Positions 34,414 to 46,435 of a stretch of DNA of 64,000 nucleotides are shown here, in pieces. The stretch's first letter is position 1; every line of letters begins with the position of its first letter. Origin of the DNA: Metaphire vulgaris (taxonomy: Eukaryota > Annelida > Clitellata > Crassiclitellata > Megascolecidae); assembly GCA_018105865.1 (NCBI GenBank), contig CM030852.1, forward strand, positions 8,743,534 to 8,807,533, read 5' to 3'. The translations under genes were made by a program, and so were the position numbers. Below the pieces are notes generated by a model that did no database searches, had not been told where the DNA came from, and saw only the letters and a program-made list of their open reading frames with translations.

Positions 34414-36493
34414 TCAGGTCTCTGAGATTGGCACACAGATAACCTGTTCACTGTTCAGTTTCTCAGAAGCTGTCTTCTGACAATAATCTTCAAGGCATTT
34501 CATGTTCTGAACTGCTATTTGAAATCTGTTTTCAAGTTTTAAATGCTGAAGTAACAGTTCTAAACACAGACGAAAATGTTCACCTTTCTTTTGAGATCTC
34601 GTTAGCCGATGATCTAAACTTAGAAGGCTTTGAGACATGATGTAGGTGACAAATGAGATCGGGGATAGTAGCATTGTGAAATTGGAACATGATTTAGCAG
34701 ATTCGTTTTTGGCCAAATATTTATGCAACAGCAAAAATCCAAATGATGCTTTCAGGTATTGGTCGAAGATGGCGCACCATTTACTCGACAGGATCACTGA
34801 GCATAAGTTATTGCAGCTATAACCTGCAAGGATACCATTGTTCGATTTATCATAAAATGCAATTGTCTCGCCACATACAGATAAACATGCTTGGTAATCA
34901 TGCAAATAACTGAAATAATAGTTACAACGATATGCGGCAATGACAAAGTAGGTGGCTTTGGGATATACAAATTCAATTGCTCGAAAAAGAAAATCAGCCG
35001 CAGTTTTGTAAGAAATCTTCCAATTGTCAGAAATGTTCGCATTCGAATCAACATCGCAAACAGTTTCTCTGTGTTTGTCACGCAAGTAAAGACATAATCG
35101 ATCTCGTCTACGTTGAAGAAATTCAATTTGCTTCTGAACAGGTTCCGCGTTTTCGAACATCGAAAGAGATAAATCAAATTTTATTACTGAAACATCACGC
35201 CCACAATCTGATGTGGCGAGAAGAAATTTCTTTTCAATAAAACGATTTCTTGTCTGACAGGAACGGGAACTGTTAATGCCTTCACATTGCATGATTTCAA
35301 GGTGGGCTGAGATTGCTTGAAATAAGTTTTCAAATTCACAGCCACCAGAAACAAGGCTATTTGCTGTGCAAAACTTTTTAGAATTAGAAAGTGCGGTTTT
35401 AGAATGCAATTGATCTAACAGCAATTGCAAAAGCAGCAAAACTTTGTCTGGCACTAACATCGAGAGATGAATTTTACCGTTTATAAATTTCTCATCTGCT
35501 ATAATTGCGATTAGAGTCTTTTCTTCGGTAACAAATGCATTCAGTAGCTCCAAAGTGAGGTCGATATCCTTATCACTAAAATGATCAAACATGTTGTTGT
35601 TTCTGATGAAATAGTTCGGACATTTTCTCTTTGTCAACCATCGACTTAAAACAAGCAACAATTCTCTGACTAAATCGTCGTTGGGGCGATTGGTCCAAAA
35701 TCTAGGCGACTTCTTTTCACACGACCACAGCATTAAAGTCTTCATTGTATATGAACAGATGACACTCTCACAATTTCTGTTCAAACACTGCTTAGTCAAC
35801 TCATTTTTTACTTTTCTTAAAATATGATAAAAGTATTTTTGATGGTCAGACCAATTTTTAACAAGCAAAATCTCAGCAAAAGAAAACGAAATTCTGAACA
35901 TCGATGTCTTGTGGTGTGTTTGGATGAGATTTACAAACGAAGTGACATCCTCTTCTAACAATCTTTTCAATGAGATCCTGTGTTGGCCAATGCTTACGTC
36001 TACGGGTGATCCACTCGTTGGCATCGTCTGGCCAGACAGGACAGGGGATGGCAATCACGTAATCAAGCGTAAGTCCTTTGTCATCCATTTTATGCATCAA
36101 GTTAAGTTCTTGATCCGTTGGAAATTTGATTACTTCTTGAAACCTGGCAAAACACGACGTAATGGCTGGTCCGTAACAATCTCTCGTCTCTGGTATATTG
36201 CGTCTGTTTAGATACACGCGCGATGTTGAATTGCACCGCAATCGAACGAAACCAGGATGTATGCTGCTTGAGTCAAATCGATAAACACGACCACGAAATT
36301 TCTGCGGAATCGTGCCATCATCTGGAATGGCGCACAATTGATCAGGAATGTACATGTAGTCCAAATCAGTTATTTTCGAAAGAAAATAAGCAGCTGGTAA
36401 TTCCTTGAGGCTTCCAGAATGAAAGTACCGCTTTATTGCCTTCTTCTCCAATTGCTGCTCAAGAAATATATCAAATTCTTTTTGTTTGTCCAT
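34414..36493 (-). pseudogene. cGAS-like receptor (Mab-21 nucleotidyltransferase), nearly intact, one frame break
   Basis: The start Met at 36493 follows CTGCAG, which may instead be a splice acceptor. Counting from it, GS is at residues 27-28 (FHSGSLKEL), catalytic acids are D43 and D45 (TDLDYM), and the third acid is D144 (LTLDYVIAIP). Then come WITRRRKHWP, RISFSFAEILLV, SYTMKTLMLWSCEKKSP and CPNYFIRNNNMFDHF, all Mab-21 signatures. The last 350 or so residues are helical and Leu/Phe-rich with a TPR-like stretch around YLHDYQACLSVC; this extends well beyond cGAS. The total is about 740 residues. The frame changes near 35908, where two bases are missing relative to the 28.3-kb copy. Known cGLRs sense double-stranded nucleic acid and make cyclic dinucleotides for STING. 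It is either a young pseudogene or a real gene with an assembly error. Confidence 0.85.
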
Positions 36494-36609
36494 CTGCAGG
36501 GGTGCAGGATGAGCTATTTCAGATAAAAACCTGAATATACGTTTGTGCTGATTACAGATGTCTTCATTCTGTTGATCGGAAATGTTTGAAGCTTTGGTTT
36601 GGTGACCTT

Positions 36610-36918
36610 CAGTGGCGGTTCCACGAGGGGGATAAGTGGGCATGCATCCCCACCGGACTTTTTTGCTTGTCAGCTATTTTTATAATTGCAATGGCCTTTT
36701 TTGCTTGTCAACCTGTTTTTGTGTAAAAGTAGAATAAATCAACAGGAAACAACTGCGGATGACCTTTTTTCTTGTCAGCCTTTTTTGTCAAAAACTTTTA
36801 CATTTCGTAGTCAAAACACTGCCAATGTTTACCTTTTTCCTTCTTTATTCATCCCTCACCAAATCCCTATGAATTCATTTCATACCCCTCCTCCAAAGAA
36901 ATCCTGAAACCGCCACTG
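36610..36918. mobile_element. hAT-type MITE beside the receptor gene
   Basis: The ends are CAGTGGCGGTTCC and GGTTTC...CCGCCACTG. Flanks GTGACCTT (36602-36609) and ATGACCTT (36919-36926) agree at 7 of 8. The interior repeats CTTTTTTGCTTGTCAG three times. The receptor frame happens to read into its edge, which does not make the MITE coding. Confidence 0.85.
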
Positions 36919-37208
36919 ATGACCTTTAATCAAGCTACAGTTAATCACTGACATTTAATTTCTTATGACACTTAATCAGGCGATAATTAATCACTTGGCA
37001 GTTATTCACGTAGACATTTCATCACTTACTCTATTTTTAATTTAAAACCTCTTGAAAGCAGATATACCCTTTGAAGCAGATATGCAGCAGAAATTGCAAT
37101 TACTGGATTTTGTTTAAATGATTATTAATCAGTCAAATTCGCTGCTATCCGAGCCAATGAGCCTGGCATTGATCCTTCGATGGCCGGCAGCCGCAGTGGT
37201 CGGCCAAG

Positions 37209-37492
37209 GTAAAAAGGTAAAGGTAGGTCCCGTATTCGAGTCCGAGCGTTGGGTTTCGGCGCTTATCTCGGTCCTGGGCAATCAGCGACGGACGTGGGAT
37301 AAACCATTAATCTGGGGTAGGTTGCCATTACTTTCCCCAGACCCACGGTTTACCGTCGCGGCTTAACGCTGCTTCCCAGTTTGCCACCGCCCTCTAACGA
37401 GTAAGGCTGAGTCAACTTTAGGCCTTCTGCGAGGATCGAACCCTTCTACTCCATCGTCCAGTGTTATTACCACTCTGCTAACTACCCGTCCC
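37209..37492 (-). mobile_element. tRNA-derived SINE, copy 3
   Basis: Same family as 11443 and 32989. The target duplication TGGTCGGCCAAG / TGGTCGGTCAAG (37197-37208, 37493-37504) matches at 11 of 12. The 82-codon frame across it is not a gene. Confidence 0.9.
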
Positions 37493-37719
37493 TGGTCGGT
37501 CAAGACTGGCCGTATTAGGCTTAACTGTCAAGTTTCACTTTGCGAGTGACACCACACGATAATCTAATACTGCAATGTGATGATGATGTTATAAAATTAA
37601 TTCTAATGCTCGCTCATCGTTTTCTAACTGAGCCGATTTTTGATTCAGGATAGGTTACAATTACCAAAGTCAATCTGAATTTTGTTTTAAACAAACTAAC
37701 TTGCATAATGCATCAGTGA

Positions 37720-38169
37720 CAAATTACTTCGAGTCAGTGGAATTTGACTTTCAACTTTACGAAAGAGCTCTCAATCGACCTATCAAATAATGTCGTCAAA
37801 CTGACATTTGTATCAGAATTATATGTTCAAAGTGTCCATCATTGGCTTTTGCACAAGCCGAAAGTCGACGTTGCCACTGATGTATATAGCCGCTACAATG
37901 ACCCCGTGATCCAGGTTTACCCGTTTGACCAGCAATCGTTGTTTCAGTTCTCAAAGGTCAGCAATATGTGTTCTGTACACTCTTTCTTGAAGTATTCCCA
38001 GAAACTGTTGTCCACAGTTTTCAGATCTGGGCAATTTGGTGGCATCGGTCGAAATGACGTCTGCTATCGTTTTTTCCCCCAACAACTCACCGGTGGAGGC
38101 TGGATCACGGGGTCATTGTGTCTGTTTAGTAACGTTGAAAGTCAAATTCCACATACTCAAAGTAATTTG
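37720..38169. mobile_element. 450-bp element with 39-bp inverted repeats
   Basis: The left end CAAATTACTTCGAGTCAGTG continues GAATTTGACTTTCAAC. The right end is its inverse with about four mismatches in 39. The interior is non-repetitive, and a 152-codon plus-strand frame (37744-38202) spans nearly all of it without a recognisable domain. No target duplication was found, so the superfamily is unknown. Confidence 0.65.
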
Positions 38170-38278
38170 CTACTTGTATTATTATTCAAGTTGGTTTATT
38201 AAAACTAAACTCAGATTGACTTAGGTAGTTGTGTCCTGATTTACAAACAACAAAAACTTTAAAAATCGATTTAGTATC

Positions 38279-38398
38279 AACGTAATTAACGTCAGTAAGG
38301 CCGTGCTGATAACGTTAATTAACGTAATTAACGTCAGTAAGGCCGTGCTGATAACGTTAGTAATTAACGTAATTAACGTCAGTAAAGCCGTGCTGATA
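38279..38398. repeat. Short tandem array, unit about 50 bp
   Basis: About two and a half copies of AACGTAATTAACGTCAGTAA followed by GGCCGTGCTGATAACGTTA. Non-coding. Confidence 0.85.
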
Positions 38399-39071
38399 AA
38401 TGCATTGGCTTAGCTTTTTATAGTGGACACGGTGTAGATCATTTAGCATTGCTGTAATTGCTAATTTGCTGTTGCTGATTCTAAATTTTTAATTCAAATT
38501 TTAGTTCTAGGTCTGTATTAAGTAATTAGGCCTACATTGAAACTTTGTAATTACCAGCACTGTGCTCTAACAATGGAATATTCAAGTCCTCTAATTCTCA
38601 CGGCGCTGTATATTTGCAAAATATTTTCAAACATTTTTAATGACGATTGTAGATAAGATAAGGAGTCATATAGGCTCTAAGGCAGCTGCCACTGGGAATT
38701 ATGTTATCAGGAATTGCACGAATTAAATGATTTCTAGTTGCCTCATAAACAGACGCGTTGGGCAGTTATGAGGCAAAAATTACGAGGTTAAAAATATACC
38801 AACGAAATCGGTCAAACTCGATTATACTCTACAATGGGTGTTCATTGAGGATAAAATAATGCCGATTCAATTTAATTGACTAGCCAAATATTTTAGCCTG
38901 TTTAGAAATTTGCGCCTTTGTGGTATTAATTCAATCCACTGAATGCGTTGTATTTAGGCTTTATGCAAACTATTTTATACAAGAATAGCTAAAAAATTAA
39001 GGATTGTTAAAATGATAAGAAATGTCACTGTATCTGCCAAAGACACTTATTTTAGTCTGTTCTATTGATTT

Positions 39072-40420
39072 CAGTGATGGGCAAAAGTTAAAGTAATTTA
39101 GTTTAACTTAATTTAACTTTTTAAAAACTTAAATTAACTTAACTTAATTTAACTTTTAGTTAAGCTACTCTTTTTAGTTGCTTCAAAAGTTAAATTGGTT
39201 GTGTAAAAGTTTAGTTAAGGCGTTAGTTAAACTAATTTTTTTAGTTAGCTGGCTAATAGTTAAACTTGAGTTATTGAGATTCTATGCCACTTTCAGCACA
39301 GGCTGTCACGCGTAGGCTCTACTTTTTCATGTCAATCGCATAATTACCTGTTTCAATTATGAATTATTATTATTATTACCATTATTATTATTATTAAAAA
39401 AAAAAAAATTATTAAACAAAGCATTATTATGGACAAAATAACAACAGATATTTATTGTTAAAATTGCAGGAGAAATTATAATTCAAAATCGTAACGGAAA
39501 TAACAAACACTTTCTATGAAAAAGGAGTTTTACCAAAGAAAAACTAAAGCAGTTTAAACTCTTTGATTAGTTATACCAGTTAAACAAGGGAATACTAAAG
39601 AAAACAGAACCATAAGCCTCATAAGTCATTAAAAATTAATTCTAAGAGTTGACTGCTAAAAAGTTTAGTTAAACAAAAAATAAAAATCAAATAAGTCAAG
39701 AACAGTTTGGTTTCATTTCTATAGATAATATTAGTAAAAATGCAATCTTTGGTCTAAGGATGCTGAGTCTAACTCATATCAAATGCAGACTTTTGCCTTT
39801 AACGAAAACAGGGATCGATTATTGAATTGGTCGACAACATCAATCATGAAGACCTATTTGAAAGCCTGAATAAAGCTCGACAGTGTCTATACTGGAAACA
39901 AGAAGCAGCTTACCTAAATGGGGAAATAGGAAAAAGATAAAGATCTTAAAGGGATTGAGACAAGCTTGCGGACTATCACAATTTTTCAACTTGTGGGGGA
40001 GGAATAAAATGATCAAAGGAGATGGAAGGTATTTATCATTAAAAAATCTCAATAACATAAGATTTGGCGGATGATACAACACTGTTGGGGTATGAAAGGG
40101 CATGCAGGAACCTGGACAAACCTATTTGAGGAAAGTGAGAGACTTTTCTAAAAATAAACATAAAGAAGACTTACTATGGTAATAACAAAACAAAAGAAGT
40201 GCTAAATGAAGATTTTTTAAATGGAAGAGAAATCGAACAAGTTTCTTTATTTCAAATATTTGGGAAGTGCCCACTACAAGTCGCGCCATCTTGATAAAGA
40301 CTTAATAACAGAAAAATTCATTGCACCATTACATCCCCACCAAAATCCTAAAAATAATTGCATCAACCAAAGAATTCTTGGAACCAAAATTTTTTCCTTA
40401 TGTTTTTAATATTTCCATTT
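39072..40420 (+). mobile_element. Insertion containing a degraded LINE reverse transcriptase
   Basis: It opens CAGTGATGGGCAAAAG, a hAT-like end for which no partner was found, followed by TTAACTTAA-rich repeats to 39260. From 39880 the plus strand resembles a LINE reverse transcriptase: GLRQACGLSQFFNLW corresponds to the G-RQG-LSP-LFNL block, NNIRFGG to the N-L-R-Y-ADD block, and LFKYLGS follows near 40240. Stops interrupt it throughout. Confidence 0.6.
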
Positions 40421-42584
40421 TGCTTAGTTTTCACAAGTGAACTTAAATAATTTCTGCTCACAGTCCGCCCTGTTCTATGTCATTAAATTTTGGGAAATAT
40501 GGATCTGAGACACTTCCACATATCAAAAAATTAAAAGAAAAATTATCCTGAAACAAAAGACATGTGGTTTTACAGGAGGATTTAAAGGTCCATGGATCTT
40601 TCAAGACAAGATTAAATTAGTTTTTCAAATTTTGGAAGAGAGACGAACACTGTTCGTGTATTTAAGACAGATGAAATTTTTCAGGAGAAAGATCATTTTC
40701 AAAGCTAAAGAGAATTAGAAAACTTGGCAGTGACAGGCATGTCTGGAGGGTAAAAGATCAAGAGGAAAACAAATTTGCAATAGAAAGACAGAATTAGTAG
40801 CATAAAAATGGGGATGAAATAATCAATGATTTTGCTCCTGAGTAAAATCAAGAAAGAAACTGTTTCAAGTTCTGGCTAAGAGCCTATTAGATTTAGAGGA
40901 TTATATAATAAGAAATATTGCTGTGATTTTGTAAACGCATTGCCTGTTATATTTAAAATAATTTTCATATAATTATTTAAAAGGTACATCGATATTTGAC
41001 ATTTATTATTAAATTTGAAATTTTTATGTAACCAGCTGATGTAATTTGTAAAAAGTTTACATTTTGGACTAAAAGTTTAAAGCTTAGGGCCTCATCAAGT
41101 CTAAGTCCATTTCTATGAGCTGCTGTAAAACCTAATTATTAAATGCGGCTGTATAAAGGCTAAATTAAAATTTTTCAGAATTTTAATCAATTCTTCAGTC
41201 ATCATCTGCTGTTTCTGCACTTTAAAGCAATCATAAACACTAACGCAGATGAAAAATTGAAGTAGAGTCTACCTATTGTTACAAGAAATGGTATCAAGAA
41301 TCTTTTCCAAAATCTTCCGTATTTTAATAATTTGAATATCAGTCCAACTAATTGCGTTCAACTGCAACGAGATAAAAATGACATTTGAATGCGAGTGTGG
41401 GGCGGACATTGGGGCGTGCAATCGCGGTTTAATTGGCGATGTATGTGCTTGTGTGTGTGAAGTGCCTGCATCATCCTGGCTAATAGAGTCCTAATGGCTT
41501 TGCCACTGTAATGTATACTAATAATTATGTGATTTTAAGTGTCTGAAGAGGCAGAGGCTGTACTGTGTAAAACCACTTTGTTCTTATTTATTTGTTTATT
41601 AGCATGTTTATTTTATTATTATTATTATTTCAGTCTGTTATTACATCGGTTTTGTAAAGTTGAAATTACAGCAATGGTTGTGATAAGGTTGTGTAGAACT
41701 TTTTTTATGCTTATTTATTTATGAATAAAGATGATTATTATTAAAAATTTTGTCTGTTTTGATATGAATAAAAATTCGCTCTAACTCATATTATGTCTGT
41801 ACGAAAACAAAATTTTTGCTGTTGGAAGGCGATCTCAGTCTCTGGTCGATGCTCAGTGTCATTTTCTCCAAGGTTTCCGAGGTGCATGCCCAAAGTCTTG
41901 ACGAACAAAAAAATCCTATTAAGAATATTTAACATTATCTCATTAAACCCAGGGGCGGTTCTCGTTCGGGATGACTGCCATGCAGCATTTTCTTACAATA
42001 TATATCATATGTCAGACTTTTCCGAGATCGGGATTGTTTATTGTATTTGGTTGAACTCTGTACTATTTATTTTTTGCTTTTCGAACTATTTACATTAATT
42101 ATTTTGCACAATAAGCCTATAAGTGCCTCTAATGCAGCATAAGATATAGGCCTAGATTTACTAACCTTTTGTGTTATTATTATTAGCTGGACAATTTATA
42201 CAGCGCACTAAGAATGGAAGAATAACCAAAGACAAGAGCGCTTTACAAAACTGTGGACCTATTTTTTAATATTTCATTTGGGTTAGTTTTTAAGTGTCTT
42301 GAACGGATTAATTTCAGTGAAAAGAACATCAGAATTGACAATGTCATTTTGGAAATTGGAATGAAACATGTCGCTGACTCCAAAAACCAACTATTGTATG
42401 AATCCTGAAGGCCACTAAAAGAGAATGATCTTAGCAAATCAAGAATGATTTTACATCGTTGAAGACAAGATTAAAAGATATTTTTTCAAATTTTGAAAAA
42501 TAAATATATTACGACTGTTCGTGTATTTAATGGTAACGGACTTGAGACCAGAAATATCATTTTCCAATTTAAAATGAATAGAAA

Positions 42585-42650
42585 ATGAGCCGAGTCGAAC
42601 CCGGTCTCAAAAAAATGGAAGGCAACTATTAGCTTCATTTGCACTCAAGC
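42585..42650 (-). pseudogene. Decayed tRNA-Gly copy
   Basis: GAGCCGAGTCGAACCCGGTC and TGGAAGGCAACTAT match the T and anticodon arms of the intact genes, but the acceptor stem and D arm are lost. Confidence 0.7.
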
Positions 42651-44458
42651 TAAGTTGTTTAGCATATCTTTTCAAGACAGCATCTAATTTTTTCGTAAAA
42701 TCAAAGAAAACTCTGTTTCAAGACTGGCTATGCCTTTTAGAGGATTATATAATATCAAATAATATCATGATTTTTCAACTTAATAGACTGTTATATTTTA
42801 TAACTTTTCATATAATTTTTAAAAGGGCCATCGATATTTGACATTTAATTAAATTTGAAATTTTTATGTAACCAGCTGATGTAATTTGTAACGGAAGTGG
42901 ACATTTTGGACTCTGTAAACACGCATTCATCAAGTCTAAGTCCGACACACACATGCCCTGCTGTCAAAACATGTCTATGAAATAGCGTGTGTGTAATAAA
43001 ATATAAACTCAGCCCCATCTATCAAATCAATTCTTCGTCATCATCTGCTGTTTCTCCGACTTTAAAGGCAATTCATAAACACTAGACGCTGATGAAAAAT
43101 TGAACGTAATATTGATTAAAGATATTCGTTACAAGAAAAAGAGCAAGAATCTTCTTACCAAAATCTTCCGTAGGTTTAAAATTTGAATATCAGTCCCCTA
43201 ATTCACCCCATCTCTCTGCAACCAATAAAAATGACATTTGAATGCGATTGCCCGGACATTGGGGCGTGCACCCCCGGTTTAATTGGCGATCCCATCTCCT
43301 TCCCTGTCCCCGTCCTGCATCCGTGGCTAACCTAAACCTAATGGCTTTGTCCCCAATGTATAATAACCCTGTGATTTTAAGTGGCTTCCTTCTAACTAAG
43401 CCTGTCCCCAAAACCACTGATGTCCTTCCGTATCCCCTGTTGCGCCCTTTACCCATCCCTTCCCAAGAGAATTAATTAAGCACTCAGTCTGTTAAACATC
43501 GGTTCTATAAATACAGAAATTTTTCAGCAATATAAGGATAAGCTGAAAGAACTTTCCGGGCTTATTTACCCCCGTTTAGCATGTGATCCCATCTCTTTTC
43601 CCTCTGTTCCTCTCCCATGAATAAAAAATTCCAAACCCATTCCTGCACTTGGTCTGTTCCCCCGTTCCCCTAAAATTTGGCTGTAACTACCCATCCCATC
43701 CCAATCTCTGGCCCCAACCCATCAGCGCTTGGTCCCCACGTTCCCCAAACCCCGTTTTCCGAACCATGCCCAAAGTCTTCACGAACAAAAACCCACTGGC
43801 GTCCTCCCCTCTTACCCTTAATTTCCCTGCCCCGGATTTAGAACTAATTTACTCTTCTTTGCCAGGGCCCGATTTTTTTAATTTTATATCAAGTGTGTTT
43901 TTCATTGAGATCGCCGATTGTTTATTGTATTTGGTTGAACGGTGTACTATTTATTTTAATTTTTCATTGCTACTTACATTAATTATTTTAAATTTAGGCC
44001 TATATCTCAGGCTAATGCAGCAGAAAATATGAGGCCTAGATTTACTTAACCTTGTTTATTATTCTTTAACCGTCCGGACAAAACAAAAAACTAAGAATGG
44101 AAGAATAACCAGACAAGAGCGCTTTACAAAACTGTGGACCTCTTTTGTAGCATTTCAGATGGGTACGAATGTTACGTGTCTTGAACGGATGTGAATATGT
44201 GAAAATGAACATCAGAATTGACAAGAGGAACAAAATAAACCAAACATGTTTGAAAATCGGTCCAAATATTGTAAAGATCTATCAAGCCACTAAAAGAGAA
44301 AGATCTGAGTAAATCAAGAATGATTTTACATCGTTGAGAGACGTTGAAAAGATATTGCAACAAAGCGCTTTGAAAAAAATTTGCAATACTCAGGCTTTTA
44401 ATGAGCTGCGAAGATGAGGACTTGAGACCATTGTTTCCGATTTTTATTTAAAATGAAT

Positions 44459-44530
44459 GCAAAAGCCGGGAGTCGAGCCCGTTCACGAGCTTTCCGACAA
44501 TCAACTATGAGAATGAGGATACCACTGTTG
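44459..44530 (-). pseudogene. Decayed tRNA-Gly copy
   Basis: AAAGCCGGGAGTCGAGCCCG matches the T arm, while the anticodon region is scrambled. It lies at the same place in the next tandem unit as the copy at 42585. Confidence 0.65.
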
Positions 44531-44869
44531 CTCTTGGCTACACAATTGTCAAGACACCATCTAAAGTTAACTTTCAAATGCGACTCGTGACCAAGACGGT
44601 TATGCTTCTATGGTCTATGCCATCAAATGAATATTATGATCATTCAACTCAATAGATGGAGCATTGAATTTAGAACTTTTGCGCAAATTTTATGGCATTA
44701 GCGCAAAATTAACCAAATGACAATCCCACCGTCATAAATATGCACACACATACATTTGCGCAAAATCACGCACTAAAACAAGCAATACACTGTCACAAAA
44801 TGCTGTTGCATTATGTCTGTGTCGGGCGGTAAAACAAAATAACCTCCATCATTTTTGATTATTATTAGC

Positions 44870-45151
44870 CTAAATGTAATAGGCCTATATACTGGATATA
44901 TACGTTCAAGCAGTCGTCTGGTACTGTACATTCCACCGCCGTCGAAGACTGTGAAATTCGGAGAGCGTTCTGTCACTCGTGGCAACCCTCTTCTTTGGAA
45001 TTCGTTGCCAGACACAGTGACATCTGTTACTCCCTTTGAACGGTTTTCAGTTGCTCTGAAGACATATCTATTTAACATTTCATTTCAATTTATGTAAAGT
45101 GCTCTTGCTTTTGGCATCAAGCTATGCTACAGCGCTATAGAAATTGTCGAG

Positions 45152-45215
<64 letters not shown>
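44870..45215 (+). mobile_element. CR1-like LINE 3' end with (AAT)n tail
   Basis: The frame reads VKFGERSVTRGNPLLWNSLP and LKTYLFNISF, the usual C-terminus of CR1-like reverse transcriptase proteins. It is followed by GCGCTATAGAAATTGTCG and (AAT)n at 45152-45215. It is 5'-truncated. Confidence 0.85.
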
Positions 45216-45216
<1 letters not shown>

Positions 45217-46300
45217 GGGTTGTCAGACGTCAGGCAAAAGGAGGACATGCTAAAAAACACCCTGATTCTAGGGCCCTATTTCTCCCTCAAACAATTCATT
45301 TCCGTATTCCTTCCATCAGTCTGAAAACCTATGCGCAGCATAAATGGGACAACGAATAAATAAACCACATCGTTTAGTAGTTAGCCATGTCTCTGGCGAA
45401 GCTTCGCTTTTTAGGCTTTAGGCCTTAACCTAGATACTGGGGAACAACTGAACATTTTCTCGAATTTCCCCACTGATATTTTTAGGTATGACTCATGAGA
45501 ATTGTTAATTGCTGCTCTTCGATTTATTTTAGGCCTAAGTCTCAAGCATTAGACCTACGAAATTATTAGACGAAATGCTTTAGTCTACGTGGCATTTCTA
45601 CCGAAAAACGTGACGTGTTTGCGAGAATTCGCAATTCATCGTCAATTTAAGAGCTGAACGAAAGTTCATAGTCAGTGGAATATCATTTTGACTTATTCGA
45701 ACTCCTACACTAATCTTTTACTTGCAAACGTAGAAATATTCTTAGCATTGCCACTGCTGGGTTAAGAAAGGACTTTATTCTAGATAGGTTTGAGGCATTG
45801 AACAGATATTCAGATATATTGATATCAAACTGTACCACATAGATCCCTCATTTTCATGATTTGCAAACAATAATGCAGAGCCTAATCCTCTCAATTGGAG
45901 CCATAGTTCTCAACTTTTGTAATGACGGTTGTATTGAACTTTTCGATAATTTTGGAATTGAATCTCCATGCACAACTTAAGTTATAAGGCATAGGCCAGA
46001 CGTAGGACTATGTCGACTGTCAAAGCAGGCACACGTGCCATCTTAGAAACCGTTATTTCTACTTCAACTCAAGGTTATCAGGAATTCACGATGAGAAAAA
46101 GACATTTATTAAGCGTAGTACTCCTTTGAAGGTGACGCTGTATTATCACAAATCTTTCTAATGTCAAACAGTTTAGTAACTTTAGTACTCTCAATTAATG
46201 TGCAGAAAAAGCTTGGCAATGCTGGTATACTTTAGTATAGGCCTACATGTCATAATTAAGCTTCTCAACAGCCGGTCAAAGAATTTCAAATAGCTATTTA
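45216..46300. other. No gene recognised
   Basis: AT-rich DNA with several AGGCCTA motifs and no recognisable domain on either strand. Confidence 0.4.
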
Positions 46301-46435
46301 TAATCTGAGCTGTACAGCTGTAATACTCACTTACTTGCGTAATACAACATATCAAGGCAATGAGAAGGCCTACTATTGCCTTGATACGTTGTATTACGCA
46401 AGTAAGTGCGTATTACAGCTGTACAGCTCAGATTA
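46301..46435. repeat. Near-perfect 61-bp hairpin
   Basis: Arms 46301-46361 and 46375-46435 pair at 59 of 61 positions around a 13-base spacer. The ends read TAATCTGAGC and GCTCAGATTA. It could be a young foldback MITE with TA ends or a transcribed hairpin. Confidence 0.9.

Larger units (their letters stand above)
38430..44660. repeat. 1.85-kb unit in about three tandem copies
   Basis: Corresponding points recur at a near-constant spacing: 40990/42830, 41400/43250, 41890/43768, 42580/44458. Each full unit ends in a decayed tRNA-Gly, and the first copy is expanded by an insertion at about 39072-40420. The last copy has odd C-rich blocks. A distal copy is at 31360-33800. Confidence 0.7.

Noticed and set aside
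36494..36643. N-terminal extension of the receptor frame upstream of the Met at 36493
   Set aside because: The extension is not conserved in the 28.9-kb copy and its first codons fall inside a MITE.
37118..37366. 82-codon plus-strand frame
   Set aside because: It overlaps a SINE with clear target duplications.
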